Positions 37,332 to 46,677 of a DNA stretch of 64,000 bases are shown in pieces. Below the pieces are notes generated by a model, which saw nothing but the letters and a program-made list of their open reading frames with translations, did not search any database and was not told the origin of the DNA. Positions within the stretch are counted from its first letter, which is position 1. Each line of letters starts with the position of its first letter. A program made the position numbers and the translations under genes. The stretch covers positions 2,381,501 through 2,445,500 of the forward strand of contig NZ_CP019602.1 of NCBI RefSeq assembly GCF_001661675.2, given 5' to 3'. Origin of the DNA: Croceicoccus marinus. Lineage in GTDB: Bacteria > Pseudomonadota > Alphaproteobacteria > Sphingomonadales > Sphingomonadaceae.

Positions 37332-38110
37332 GCCACGGCCAGCGTCCGGCGAACCCGGCGGCACAGCACCAGCCCGGCGAAGATGAACCCGAAGCTGACG
37401 ATCAGCGCCTTGGGCACGTCGTAATAGGGAAGCACCAGCTCGCCGAACAGGCCGGCGCGCATCATCTCCATTCCTGAGACCAGCGGCGACCACATCAGCG
37501 CATCGCGCAGCTTTTCGGGCAGCCACGAGGCCATGTTGAACACGCCGGACAGCGGGATCGCGATATAGACGCTAACCGGGACCAGCTTCTCCACCACCGT
37601 CGACACTTCCGACAGCGGGGCAAGGACGAGACAGATCGAGAGGACGAACAGCACGTAGATCGCCCAGCCCGCGATCAGCAGCGCGACATCGGCGGGCATC
37701 GGGAAAAGGCCAAAGAACATCAGCACGATCCCACCGAAGATATAGGCCATCATCGCACCGATCGCTTCCAGCGCGACCCGCACGAAGACGAAATCCAGCA
37801 CCTTGACCTGCCGGTGATACAGCAGCGCGCTGTTGGCGACGAAAATCTTGGCCGATTGGCCGAAGGAATGGCGCAGGAACGTCAGCGGGATATAGCCGCT
37901 GACGACAAAGGGGATGATGCCGATCCCGTGGCTTTCAGGACCCTTAAGGAAGGACCACAGCGTGCCCACCATTCCGGCGAACAGCAGCGGTTCGGCCATG
38001 ATCCACAGGAAGCCGATATTCTCGCGTCCGAAGCGGGTGACCAGTTCGCGGACCATCAGCGCCTTGATAACCTTGGCCTGGATCCGCAGGCCTTCAGCAA
38101 AGCGTTCCAT
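37328..38110 (-). CDS. kpsM: Capsule ABC exporter permease
   Basis: It has 260 residues from ATG 38110. Six hydrophobic segments fit an ABC-2 type permease, and the cytoplasmic start RIQAKVIKALMVRELVTRFG and ENIGFLWIMAEPLLFAGMV match KpsM. It forms the membrane channel for the exporter. It overlaps kpsE by one base upstream and kpsT by four downstream, so E-M-T are coupled. The open frame continuing to 38173 is inside kpsE and not used. Confidence 0.94.
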   Translation of the reverse strand: MERFAEGLRIQAKVIKALMVRELVTRFGRENIGFLWIMAEPLLFAGMVGTLWSFLKGPESHGIGIIPFVVSGYIPLTFLRHSFGQSAKIFVANSALLYHRQVKVLDFVFVRVALEAIGAMMAYIFGGIVLMFFGLFPMPADVALLIAGWAIYVLFVLSICLVLAPLSEVSTVVEKLVPVSVYIAIPLSGVFNMASWLPEKLRDALMWSPLVSGMEMMRAGLFGELVLPYYDVPKALIVSFGFIFAGLVLCRRVRRTLAVA

Positions 38111-39294
38111 CAGTCGTCCGGCGCGTGCTCGAGTATTCCGACGACGAGCATCCAGCCGACCAGGTACAGGCACAGGCAGGCGAACAGCACGGCCAGCACG
38201 CTCTTGAGCCTGTTCGGCAGCAGCGCATCGTCAGGGCGGTTGGGTTCGACCACCCGTTCAAGATAATATTGCTGGCTCACGGCCTCGGCGCGCGCCTGTT
38301 CCAGCGAGGCGTTGGCAGCCGTCAGCATCTGCGTCGCGAATTCCTGTTCGACCAGCAGCGTTTCATAGCCCGTCAGCTTCGACGCGATGCCGCCCGGCGT
38401 GCCGACGGCGCGTCCGGTCTGTTCGGCGACCTGCTGGGCCAGCGCCGCCACCCGTTCGCGCATGGCGGGCAGAGAGGGATGATTGGGCGTCGCGGCCTCG
38501 ACCTCGGACAGCTTGGCACGCATGGCCGCTTCCTGCGTGATCAGATTGCTCGATACCGCAAGCACGGCGGCGCCCTGCTGCTCGGGATCGAGCAGGTCGG
38601 ACTGGTTGCGAAAGGCCGCCAGCTGCACGCGCGCATTGCGCACCCGCTGCTCGGCAAGCTGCACGCGGTCCTGCGCCTCGTCGATGGCCTGAGCGTTGAC
38701 CCGCTCGTTCAGCCGGTTCACCAATTGCTCGCTCAGGTCAAGCAGGCCCGCGTTCAGCGTCTGCGCATCTTCCGGCCGGAACGCATTGACCTGCAGGATC
38801 GTCAGCCCCGTTTCGGCATCGGGACCGGCATAGACCATCTCGTTGTAATATTCGTACAGGTCCTCGAAATTACCGCTTTCGAACGGGCCGGGGAACTGGC
38901 TGAGAAAGTCGGCCTCTTCCGCCGAGAAGATCGCGCGCACGTCGACCGAGCGCGAGACGTCGACGAGGGCATCGCGCGAGCGCAGATAGCCCAGGATCTC
39001 GCTGCTCTGCTCCTGCCCGCCGCCCAGGCCGGCGTTCTGCATGAAGCTGCTGAACGACGACATCGAATTGGCACGCCGGTCGGGCGCCTTGATCACGAAA
39101 CGCGATTCCGAGACATACACGTCCGCCGCGATCACCCCGTAATACAGCGAGGCGATCAGCGTGGGTGCGATCACGAACAATGCGAACCAGCGCCATTTCG
39201 TGAGCTTGTCGCCGACCTTGCGGAGAAGACCGCCGCTATTGTCGGTGCCAACCTCCTCGGCCAGTCGCTGAAGATCTTTATCGTGATGCATCAA
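38110..39294 (-). CDS. kpsE: Capsule export inner-membrane protein (KpsE family)
   Basis: This 394-residue protein has an N-terminal membrane segment (WFALFVIAPTLIASLYYGVI, about 36-55), a long periplasmic part with coiled coils (about 180-340), and a C-terminal segment (VLAVLFACLCLYLVGWMLVV). The motif YVSESRFVIKAPD just after the first membrane segment is typical of KpsE/BexC/CtrB adaptors. It links the KpsMT transporter to the outer-membrane channel. It heads the kpsE-M-T-GT2 operon on the minus strand. No kinase domain is present, unlike the Wzc-type protein at 55354. Confidence 0.93.
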   Translation of the reverse strand: MMHHDKDLQRLAEEVGTDNSGGLLRKVGDKLTKWRWFALFVIAPTLIASLYYGVIAADVYVSESRFVIKAPDRRANSMSSFSSFMQNAGLGGGQEQSSEILGYLRSRDALVDVSRSVDVRAIFSAEEADFLSQFPGPFESGNFEDLYEYYNEMVYAGPDAETGLTILQVNAFRPEDAQTLNAGLLDLSEQLVNRLNERVNAQAIDEAQDRVQLAEQRVRNARVQLAAFRNQSDLLDPEQQGAAVLAVSSNLITQEAAMRAKLSEVEAATPNHPSLPAMRERVAALAQQVAEQTGRAVGTPGGIASKLTGYETLLVEQEFATQMLTAANASLEQARAEAVSQQYYLERVVEPNRPDDALLPNRLKSVLAVLFACLCLYLVGWMLVVGILEHAPDD

Positions 39295-39351
39295 GGCAGG
39301 TTTCTGTATAGCGCGTAGTAAAGACGCAGGTTTCAGTACCGTAGGTCAGGC

Positions 39352-40230
39352 TTAATCACCATTCCCGGACGGGATGCAAAGAGATTCGCGATTCTTCCCC
39401 GGTTTGTTTACCCGCCGGAATCGCCGCCCGATCGTCGCATCGCCCAGTCTGCGCCCGATCATCGCCAAAGCGCGCCGTGCCCCCCTAGCGCCCCCGAACA
39501 CCGCGCGCAACAGGTCGGCGAAGTCGGGTTTCAGGCTCGATCGCTCGTCCAGCGAGGCATAGGCGGTCCAGAAACCCTCTGCCCCCAGCACGCGCGGCAT
39601 CAGGAACACGCCGTGATAGCCGAAACTGCGATCGGGGTCCCCGGCGCGTTCGGCGGCGAACCGGTCGGCGACTTCGCGCGGGGCGAAACGCATGCCCTTC
39701 GCCTCGAGCAGGGGGCGATTGGTGCGCCCGATGGCCAGGTCCTCGGGGTGGTGGGCGGCGAAGTCGGGTGACCGGCATGCCTCCAGCAGGCGGCGGCTGC
39801 GCAGCGAGAAGCCGCCATTGCCCACGTCGTGCCCGTCGCCGAACTGCGGCCAGCTTGCCCCGACATAGTCGTAGTCGAGGAATTCGGCGCTCCAGCGCCC
39901 CGCGTCGATGACATGGCCGTCCCATTGCACGACCAGGCAATGCGAGCTGACCACGTGATCCGCCAGCCCTTTCAGGATGAACGACGAATAGGCCGCGGAG
40001 GACAGCATCGGCGCGACATGCACCAGCTTTATCGGCGCGGGCACCGGCGGCGCCTTCGCGATCGAGGCGCTGTCGGTGAACAGCAGCACCTGCGCAAAAT
40101 CGATCTGGGCCATGCACGCTTCCAGCGCGCGGATCGTCGCTGCAAGGTTCACCGAACTCGCGGCGCAGAGCGTCACCTGGGGCAGCGACAGGCGGCGGTC
40201 GCCTGCGATCGTGGGGTTGGAATCGTCCAT
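39352..40230 (-). CDS. DUF5672 family protein, probable glycosyltransferase
   Basis: This protein has 292 residues from ATG 40230; a frame extending to 40314 overlaps the GT2 gene and is unlikely. It shows the DUF5672 signature: VVQWDGHVIDAGRWSAEF, then LDYDYVGASWPQFGDG, and VGNGGFSLRSRRLLEAC. The block resembles a sugar-nucleotide site with DxD-like aspartates. Its start lies one base after the stop of the GT2 gene, so the two are translated together. The C-terminal 40 residues are basic. Function is inferred from family similarity to GT-A folds. Confidence 0.83.
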   Translation of the reverse strand: MDDSNPTIAGDRRLSLPQVTLCAASSVNLAATIRALEACMAQIDFAQVLLFTDSASIAKAPPVPAPIKLVHVAPMLSSAAYSSFILKGLADHVVSSHCLVVQWDGHVIDAGRWSAEFLDYDYVGASWPQFGDGHDVGNGGFSLRSRRLLEACRSPDFAAHHPEDLAIGRTNRPLLEAKGMRFAPREVADRFAAERAGDPDRSFGYHGVFLMPRVLGAEGFWTAYASLDERSSLKPDFADLLRAVFGGARGARRALAMIGRRLGDATIGRRFRRVNKPGKNRESLCIPSGNGD

Positions 40231-40231
40231 G

Positions 40232-41854
40232 TCAGATCCGCACCACGAATCGTCCGGAAAACGGGCTGAGCTGCGGGTGGTGGAACGGGTCCGCCGCCCT
40301 CTCGCTTCCGTCATTCGGGTCCAGCCCCGTGCCCCACCGCTCCTTCAGCGCGGCCAGTTCGCCCGCCAGCCGTGCCGCGCCGACCGGATCGCGGTCGAGC
40401 CCGCGCGAAACGGATTCGTGATGGATCAGCACGGCGCGCGGTTCGTAGAACGATTGCCAGCCGCGCGCTTTCAGCTTCAGACAAAGGTCGACATCGTTGA
40501 AGGCAACGGCGAAATTCCGTTCGTCCATCCCGCCGACTTCCAGGATCCGCGACCGCTGCGCCACCAGGCAGGCGGCGGTTACCGCCGACACGAACTGCGG
40601 CAACGCGTGGCGATGGAAATAGCCCTCCTCCTCGGGCCGCAGCAGCCGGTGCGCATGCGCCGCGCCCCCGCCCACGCCCAGCACCACGCCCGCGTGCTGG
40701 ATCCGCCCGTCGGGATAGAGCAGCTGCGGCCCCACCGCACCGACTTCGGGCCGAAGCGCCTGCCGGACCAGCGTTTCCAGCCAGTGCGGGTCGCGGATCT
40801 CGATATCATTGTTGAGCAGGCAGACCATCCTGCCCGTCGCCTGCTCGACCGCGCGATTGTTCATCGCCGCGAAGTTGAACGCGCCCGGATGGCGCAGCAC
40901 CCTTGCCGTCTCCGGCTCCAGACCCTTTAGGAAGGCGAGCGCTTCCGGATCGTCGCTGTCATTGTCGATCACGATCACGTCCAGCGCGCCCGCATATCGC
41001 GTGTCGGCAATTCCCTGCAGGCAGGTGCGCAGCAGGTCGACCCGATTGCGCGTGGGTACGATGATCGTGACCGATGGCTGGGACGAAGACGGATCGTGGC
41101 GGGCAGCGGCGGGCCGGATCGGGGCCGGGCGATCGCATCGGTGGTGGAGAATGGCGCGTACATGCAGCGGGTGCGCGCCTTCGGCCGCGGTGCGGGCTAA
41201 CACGCGGCGCGTCAGGACCTCGGCGCGGTTGCCGCGCGGCAAGTCGTCCAGATCGCTCGCGCCCACGCGCAGCAGCGAGGCGCCTGTCAGAAAATCGTGA
41301 TGCTCGAACAGGTCCGCATTCCAGTCTGGCTTGAAATGCGGCCTGCCGCGCGATCCGTCGGCGCCGATGATGTCGTCGTCGGCATAGAGGACATGGGTCC
41401 CCGGACCGGCCTGCGCGGCGGCATGGCGATAGGCGCCGCCGGCGCCCTCAGCCAGCAAGTCCCCCGCCTGCAGCGGCATGATCCAGGCCGCATGACCGGC
41501 ATCGCGCATGGTCGCGGCGGGCGCGGCGATGTGCTCGATCCCCTCGCGCCGCAGGCTGGCCAGTGTCCTCTCGATGCCGGGCCCGTCCTCGACCAGCGCG
41601 ACGATCGCGGGGCCCTCGACGGGCTGTGGCCGGTCGTCGGCTTCCGCCTGCGCCATCAGCCACAGCCGATAGGCGCGCGGCGAAGCGCCAAGCAGCGGCG
41701 CCATCTGCGAACGCGATCGCAGCCGCTTGCCGCACAGCCGCCACCACGCCGCCAGCAGCCACGCGCGCGGCGCTGCCCGCAGCGCATCGGCATGCACGGC
41801 AACGTGCAGCAGCGCCCGCCGCGCAGCGTCCAGCTTGGTATTGCCACCCGTCAT
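40232..41854 (-). CDS. Two-module family 2 glycosyltransferase, paralogue of the gene at 30495
   Basis: This 540-residue protein's C-terminal GT2 domain begins VTIIVPTRNRVDLLRTCLQG (about 262) and shows IDNDSDDPEAL, LLNNDIEIRDPHW and FNDVDLCLKLKARG. The N-terminal region has VLYADDDIIGADG and FKPDWNADLFEHHDFLTGA, a typical GT2-like module of this family. It opens with a short segment including WWRLCGKRLRSRS that matches the paralogue. It heads a minus-strand pair with the DUF5672 gene. Donor and linkage are unknown. Confidence 0.9.
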   Translation of the reverse strand: MTGGNTKLDAARRALLHVAVHADALRAAPRAWLLAAWWRLCGKRLRSRSQMAPLLGASPRAYRLWLMAQAEADDRPQPVEGPAIVALVEDGPGIERTLASLRREGIEHIAAPAATMRDAGHAAWIMPLQAGDLLAEGAGGAYRHAAAQAGPGTHVLYADDDIIGADGSRGRPHFKPDWNADLFEHHDFLTGASLLRVGASDLDDLPRGNRAEVLTRRVLARTAAEGAHPLHVRAILHHRCDRPAPIRPAAARHDPSSSQPSVTIIVPTRNRVDLLRTCLQGIADTRYAGALDVIVIDNDSDDPEALAFLKGLEPETARVLRHPGAFNFAAMNNRAVEQATGRMVCLLNNDIEIRDPHWLETLVRQALRPEVGAVGPQLLYPDGRIQHAGVVLGVGGGAAHAHRLLRPEEEGYFHRHALPQFVSAVTAACLVAQRSRILEVGGMDERNFAVAFNDVDLCLKLKARGWQSFYEPRAVLIHHESVSRGLDRDPVGAARLAGELAALKERWGTGLDPNDGSERAADPFHHPQLSPFSGRFVVRI

Positions 41855-42090
41855 CGACCCAAGCCGTTACCGCCAAGATGAAGCGGCGCAAGCCCCGTGC
41901 CCGAAAATGTGCGGATTTCGCGGTGGCGGGGCCGCCCGCCCGCATCCGCCGCGGCCCTGTGGGGTTGGCCCGGGGCAGGCTTGCAAGCCGGGTTCATTGC
42001 CCGTAGTCAGCCGACCGCAAGGGTTCAGGTGCAGGCCCGTTCGTCCGGACCGTCCGAGACTTGAACGGGCAGGCACGCAGCACAAGGGCA

Positions 42091-42978
42091 ATGATAGTGC
42101 AACGCAAGGGCATCGTGCTGGCCGGGGGTTCAGGAACCCGGCTCTATCCGCTGACACGCGGCGTTTCCAAGCAGCTGGTCCCGGTCTATGACAAGCCGAT
42201 GATCTATTACCCGCTGGCCGTGCTGATGCTGGCGGGAATCCGCGAGATCCTGATCATCACCACGCCCGAGGACCAGGCGCAGTTCCTGCGACTGCTGGGC
42301 GACGGGTCGGAATGGGGCCTCACCCTCGAATATGCGGTGCAGCCCAGCCCCGACGGTCTGGCGCAGGCATTCCACATCGGCGCCGATTTCGTGAAGGGCC
42401 ATCCCAGCGCGCTGGTGCTGGGCGACAACATCTTCTACGGCCATGGCCTGCCCGAACAGCTGGCCGCCGCCGATGCCCGGACCGAGGGCGCAAGCGTATT
42501 CGCCTATTGGGTGTCGGACCCAACCGCCTATGGCGTGGTCGGCTTCGACAAGGGCGGCATGGCCACCAGTCTTGAGGAAAAGCCCGCGAACCCCAAGTCG
42601 AACTATGCGGTCACGGGCCTGTATTTCTATGACGAGACGGTGGTGGACCGCGCGCGCGACCTCAAGCCCTCGCCCCGCGGAGAGCTCGAGATCACCGACC
42701 TCAACCGCCTCTATCTCGACGACGGATCGCTATCGGTCGAAATCATGGGGCGCGGCTATGCGTGGCTTGACACCGGCACGCATGGATCGCTGCTGGATGC
42801 GGGCACCTATGTCCGCATTACCGAGGAACGGCAGGGCCTGAAGATCTGCTGTCCGGAAGAGATTGCCTGGCGCAACGGCTTCATCGACGACGCCAGGCTG
42901 CGCCAGATCGCCGAGCCGCTGAAGAAGTCGGGCTATGGCGATTACCTGCTCGGCCTGCTCGACCACGGCCCGGATTGA
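42091..42978 (+). CDS. rmlA: Glucose-1-phosphate thymidylyltransferase
   Basis: This protein has 295 residues from ATG 42091; a TTG at 42061 is in frame but less likely. Family blocks are [20 protein letters not shown] (activated at the N-terminus), [30 protein letters not shown] and [11 protein letters not shown]. It makes dTDP-glucose from dTTP and glucose 1-phosphate, the first step to dTDP-L-rhamnose. It opens the rml operon (order A, C, D, B) and starts the second polysaccharide locus. Confidence 0.97.
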   Translation: MIVQRKGIVLAGGSGTRLYPLTRGVSKQLVPVYDKPMIYYPLAVLMLAGIREILIITTPEDQAQFLRLLGDGSEWGLTLEYAVQPSPDGLAQAFHIGADFVKGHPSALVLGDNIFYGHGLPEQLAAADARTEGASVFAYWVSDPTAYGVVGFDKGGMATSLEEKPANPKSNYAVTGLYFYDETVVDRARDLKPSPRGELEITDLNRLYLDDGSLSVEIMGRGYAWLDTGTHGSLLDAGTYVRITEERQGLKICCPEEIAWRNGFIDDARLRQIAEPLKKSGYGDYLLGLLDHGPD

Positions 42979-42988
42979 GGGGCGCGCC

Positions 42989-43534
42989 ATGAACATCATC
43001 GAGACCCGCTTGCCCGGCGTATTGATCGTCGAGCCCAAGGTGTTCGGCGACGAGCGCGGCTTCTTCCTGGAAAGCTGGAACCGCGCGCGCTTTGCCGAGG
43101 CGGGGCTGGACGTCGATTTCGTGCAGGACAACCATTCGCGGAGCAATCGCGGCGTGCTGCGCGGCATGCATTTCCAGAACCCCGGCCCGCAGGGCAAGCT
43201 GGTGCGCGTGGTATCGGGAGCGGTATACGACGTGGCGGTGGACCTGCGCCGGTCCAGCCCGGCCTTCGGCCAGTGGGTCGGCGTGGAACTGAGCGCGGCC
43301 AACCACCGCATGCTGTGGGTGCCCGAAGGCTTCGCGCATGGCTTCCTGACATTGGAAGACGGCACCGACTTCCTCTACAAGTGCCGCGGCGGATACGAGC
43401 CCAAGGCGGAGCATTCGCTGGCGTGGGACGATCCCGATGTCGGAATCGAATGGCCGCTGGACGGGATTGAGCCGATCCTGTCGGGCAAGGACGCGCAGGG
43501 CACGCCGCTGGGCGAAGTGGAGACGTTTGCATGA
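42989..43534 (+). CDS. rmlC: dTDP-4-dehydrorhamnose 3,5-epimerase
   Basis: It has 181 residues from ATG 42989. Motifs include DERGFFLESWN near 21, QDNHSRSNRGVLRGMHFQ near 49, YDVAVDLRRSSP and VPEGFAHGFL. The catalytic His in RGMHFQ and a later Tyr match the family. It epimerises the 4-keto sugar made by RmlB. It overlaps rmlD by four bases. The upstream frame to 42935 lies inside rmlA and is not used. Confidence 0.96.
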   Translation: MNIIETRLPGVLIVEPKVFGDERGFFLESWNRARFAEAGLDVDFVQDNHSRSNRGVLRGMHFQNPGPQGKLVRVVSGAVYDVAVDLRRSSPAFGQWVGVELSAANHRMLWVPEGFAHGFLTLEDGTDFLYKCRGGYEPKAEHSLAWDDPDVGIEWPLDGIEPILSGKDAQGTPLGEVETFA

Positions 43535-44403
43535 AGGTGCTGATCACTGGCGCGAACGGACAGCTGGGCCGCGCGCTGGCGGCGACTGCGCCCGGCCCGC
43601 ACGAGTCCGACCGGCACGAGATCGCCGCGCTGACCCGCGCCGAACTCGATCTGGCGGACGCGGACAGCATCGCCTCGGCCATCGCGAACCGCAAACCGGA
43701 CGTGGTCATCAATGCCGGTGCCTATACCGCGGTCGACAAGGCGGAGAGCGAGACCGACCTCGCGCAGCGCATCAATGCCGACGCGGTGGGCCTGCTGCGG
43801 CGTAGCTGCGCCGACATCGGCGCGCGGCTTGTCCATGTCTCGACAGATTTCGTGTTCGATGGTGGTGCGGCCCATGCCTACCGCGTGGACGACATGCGCA
43901 ATCCGCTGTCCGCCTATGGCCGCACCAAGGCCGCGGGCGAGGACATGGCCGGCCCCGACGCGCTGATCGTGCGCACCGCCTGGGTCTATGCCGCGGGCGG
44001 CGCCAGCTTTGTCGCCACCATGCTGCGCCTGATGCGCGAGCGGGACGAGATCGGCGTCGTATCCGACCAGATCGGCGCGCCGACATGGGCGACTTCGCTG
44101 GCGCGCACGATCTGGGGCCTGATCGCGAACGAGGAGAGCGGGATCCACCATTTCTCCGACGCCGGCGTCGCCAGCTGGTACGATTTCGCGGTCGCCATCG
44201 GCGAGGAAGCCGCCGCCATCGGCCTCATCGACCGGACCATCGCGGTAAAGCCGATCACCACCGAAGATTACCCGACGCCTGCCGTGCGCCCCGCCTTCTC
44301 GCTGCTCGACAGCCGCGCGACGCGCGAGGCCGCGGGCGTCGATCCCGTTCACTGGCGCGAGAACCTGCGCCACATGCTTCAAGAGGTAAAACAGCTTGGC
44401 TGA
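43531..44403 (+). CDS. rmlD: dTDP-4-dehydrorhamnose reductase
   Basis: This 290-residue SDR enzyme has the NAD(P) site MKVLITGANGQLGRALA, NAGAYTAVDKAESE, and the active Tyr-x-x-x-Lys in LSAYGRTKAAGE. It performs the final reduction to dTDP-L-rhamnose. Start ATG 43531 overlaps the rmlC stop and the end overlaps rmlB by eight bases. The complete set A-C-D-B is typical of alphaproteobacterial rhamnose clusters. Confidence 0.96.
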   Translation: MKVLITGANGQLGRALAATAPGPHESDRHEIAALTRAELDLADADSIASAIANRKPDVVINAGAYTAVDKAESETDLAQRINADAVGLLRRSCADIGARLVHVSTDFVFDGGAAHAYRVDDMRNPLSAYGRTKAAGEDMAGPDALIVRTAWVYAAGGASFVATMLRLMRERDEIGVVSDQIGAPTWATSLARTIWGLIANEESGIHHFSDAGVASWYDFAVAIGEEAAAIGLIDRTIAVKPITTEDYPTPAVRPAFSLLDSRATREAAGVDPVHWRENLRHMLQEVKQLG

Positions 44404-45457
44404 TCTGCTCGTCACCGGCGGGGCCGGATTCATCGGCGGCAATTTCGTGCATTACTGGCGCGAGCGGCATCCCGGCGACACGATCGTCGTGCTCGACGCG
44501 CTGACCTATGCCGGCAACCGCGAGACCATCGAGGATGTCGACAATGTCGAGCTGGTCGTCGGCAATATCTGCGACACCGCGCTGGTCACCCGCCTGCTGG
44601 AAGAGCGCGGGATCGACACCATCGTGCATTTCGCGGCCGAGAGCCATGTCGACCGATCGATCAGCGCACCGGACGATTTCATCGAGACCAATGTCATCGG
44701 CACGCACAGCCTGCTGAAGGCCGCGCGCGATGTCTGGGTCGAAAAGGGATCGGGCCGCCCGCACCGGTTTCACCATGTCTCGACCGACGAGGTCTACGGC
44801 TCGCTCGGCCCCGACGATCCAGCCTTCAGCGAGACGACGCAATATCAGCCGAACTCGCCCTATTCGGCGTCCAAGGCCGGGTCCGACCATCTTGTGCGCG
44901 CCTATCACCACACCTTCGGGCTTGAGGTGACGACCAGCAATTGCTCGAACAATTACGGGCCCTATCAATATCCCGAAAAGCTGATCCCGCTGTTCCTGCT
45001 GAACGCGCTGTCGGGCAAGCCGCTGCCGATCTATGGCGACGGCATGAACGTGCGCGACTGGCTGCATGTCGAGGATCACTGCCGCGGGATCGAGGCGGTG
45101 CTGAAGAACGGCAAGCCGGGCGAGACATATAACATCGGCGGCGGGCAGGAACTACCCAATCTGACGGTGATCGAGGAAATCTGCCGCGGCGTCGACGCGA
45201 TCTTCGCATCCGATCCCTCGCTGGCCGAGCGCTATCCAGACGCGCCCGCCGCCAAGGGCCGGCCGACCGATACGCTGAAGACCTTCGTCACCGACCGCAA
45301 GGGCCACGACCGCCGCTACGCCATCGACGAGACCAAGGCGCGCGAGGAGATCGGCTATACCCCCAGCCGCGACTTCCCGACCGGCTTTGCCGAGACCTTG
45401 CGCTGGTATCTCGACAACGAAGGCTGGTGGCGCGCCATTCTCGCCAGGGCGGGATAG
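44396..45457 (+). CDS. rmlB: dTDP-glucose 4,6-dehydratase
   Basis: It has 353 residues with TTG start at 44396. Motifs: LLVTGGAGFIGGNFVHYW, HFAAESHVDRSI, HVSTDEVYGSLG, and the catalytic SPYSASKAGSDHL, then YGPYQYPEKLIPLF. It converts dTDP-glucose to the 4-keto-6-deoxy sugar. TTG is supported by the exact N-terminus of the family and by the eight-base overlap with rmlD. Last gene of the rml run. Confidence 0.96.
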   Translation: MADLLVTGGAGFIGGNFVHYWRERHPGDTIVVLDALTYAGNRETIEDVDNVELVVGNICDTALVTRLLEERGIDTIVHFAAESHVDRSISAPDDFIETNVIGTHSLLKAARDVWVEKGSGRPHRFHHVSTDEVYGSLGPDDPAFSETTQYQPNSPYSASKAGSDHLVRAYHHTFGLEVTTSNCSNNYGPYQYPEKLIPLFLLNALSGKPLPIYGDGMNVRDWLHVEDHCRGIEAVLKNGKPGETYNIGGGQELPNLTVIEEICRGVDAIFASDPSLAERYPDAPAAKGRPTDTLKTFVTDRKGHDRRYAIDETKAREEIGYTPSRDFPTGFAETLRWYLDNEGWWRAILARAG

Positions 45458-45489
45458 CGCGCGCCGCGATCAATGCGGCGGCGATCCTT

Positions 45490-45507
45490 GTTGCCCTTTT
45501 GGGCAAC
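45490..45507. other. Small hairpin after rmlB
   Basis: GTTGCCC, a loop of four T, and GGGCAAC form a perfect seven-base stem in the 164-base gap after rmlB. No T-run follows, so termination is doubtful. It could also be a weak attenuator before the next gene. Confidence 0.3.
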
Positions 45508-45621
45508 GCGCTGGCTTGATGCGTAATTGCATCGAATCGCCAATTCGTGCTCCTTGTGCCTGTTCGCTCGGTCTGCGGCTTCTTGCGAAGGCGCGACCGG
45601 TTCGAAGGGGGATTTGGGGCC

Positions 45622-46677
45622 ATGAAAATCCTGGTCACGGGACACGCGGGCTATATCGGCTCGGTTCTGGTGCCCATGCTGCTGGATCGTGGACACGATC
45701 TGGCCGGTCTCGATTCGGAACTGTTCGCGGCCTGCGATTTCGGGGCGCCGCCCGCCGCGATCCCTTCGCTGGGCCAGGACATTCGCGATTTCATCGCCGC
45801 GCCCGATGCTGTCGAACGGCTGGCGGGCTTCGACGCGGTGATCCATCTGGCGGGCCTTTCGAACGATGCGCTGGGCGATTATCGCCCCGACCTTGCCGAT
45901 ACGATCAACTGCACCGCCTCGATCGTGCTGGCGCGCATGGCGAAGCTGGCGGGGGTATCGCGCTTCCTGTTCGGATCGTCGTGCTCTGCCTATGGCGACA
46001 CGCGCGGGCGGCTGGTCGGCGAAGGCGAGCAGCTGCGCCCGATCACCCCCCACGCGGTCGCGAGCATGGAGGTGGAGCACGCCCTGATGCCGCTGGCCGA
46101 CCGCGGGTTCAGCCCGGTGTGCTTGCGCGGGGCGACCGCCTATGGCCCCTCGCCCCGGCTGCGGTTCGATCTTGTGGTCAACAGCCTGGTCGCCTGGGCA
46201 TTCACCCGCCGCACCGTCCGGCTGAAGAGCGAAGGCAGCGCCTGGCGTCCGCTGGTGCATGTCGAGGATCTGGCCGCCGCCTTCGTCGCCGCGGTCGAGG
46301 CGCCGCCGGGCATGATCCATCGCGGTGTCTTCAACGTCGGGCGCACCGAGGAGAATTTCCGCGTGCGCGACATCGCCCGCCTTGTACGCGACATGATGCC
46401 CGGCACCTTGATCGCCCATGCCGAGGATGCGGCCCGCGATCCGCGCAGCTACCGCGTGCGCTGCGACCATGTGCGGCGGGTGCTGCCCGGCTGGCATCCA
46501 CGCTGGACCTGCCGCGAGGGGATCGCGCAATTGCTGGACCTCTATGCCGCGCAGGGCCTGGCGGGGACGGAGTTCGACGGGCCGCGCTATGACCGGATGG
46601 CGCATCTGCGGCACCGGGTGGCGACAGGCACCGCCGACCGCGATTTCTATCCCGTGGAACAGAAGATCGCCGCCTGA
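45622..46677 (+). CDS. NAD-dependent epimerase/dehydratase-like protein lacking the catalytic Tyr and Lys
   Basis: This protein has 351 residues from ATG 45622. An extended-SDR Rossmann site is clear (KILVTGHAGYIGSVL), as are VIHLAGLSNDALG and FGSSCSAYGD. Where the family has Tyr-x-x-x-Lys it has PHAVASMEVEHAL: His144 replaces Tyr and Ser148 replaces Lys. The normal catalytic step is therefore unlikely; it may bind NAD and a sugar nucleotide without catalysis, or use other residues. Its stop overlaps the next start by one base. A partnership with the sugar C-methyltransferase is likely. Confidence 0.85.
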   Translation: MKILVTGHAGYIGSVLVPMLLDRGHDLAGLDSELFAACDFGAPPAAIPSLGQDIRDFIAAPDAVERLAGFDAVIHLAGLSNDALGDYRPDLADTINCTASIVLARMAKLAGVSRFLFGSSCSAYGDTRGRLVGEGEQLRPITPHAVASMEVEHALMPLADRGFSPVCLRGATAYGPSPRLRFDLVVNSLVAWAFTRRTVRLKSEGSAWRPLVHVEDLAAAFVAAVEAPPGMIHRGVFNVGRTEENFRVRDIARLVRDMMPGTLIAHAEDAARDPRSYRVRCDHVRRVLPGWHPRWTCREGIAQLLDLYAAQGLAGTEFDGPRYDRMAHLRHRVATGTADRDFYPVEQKIAA

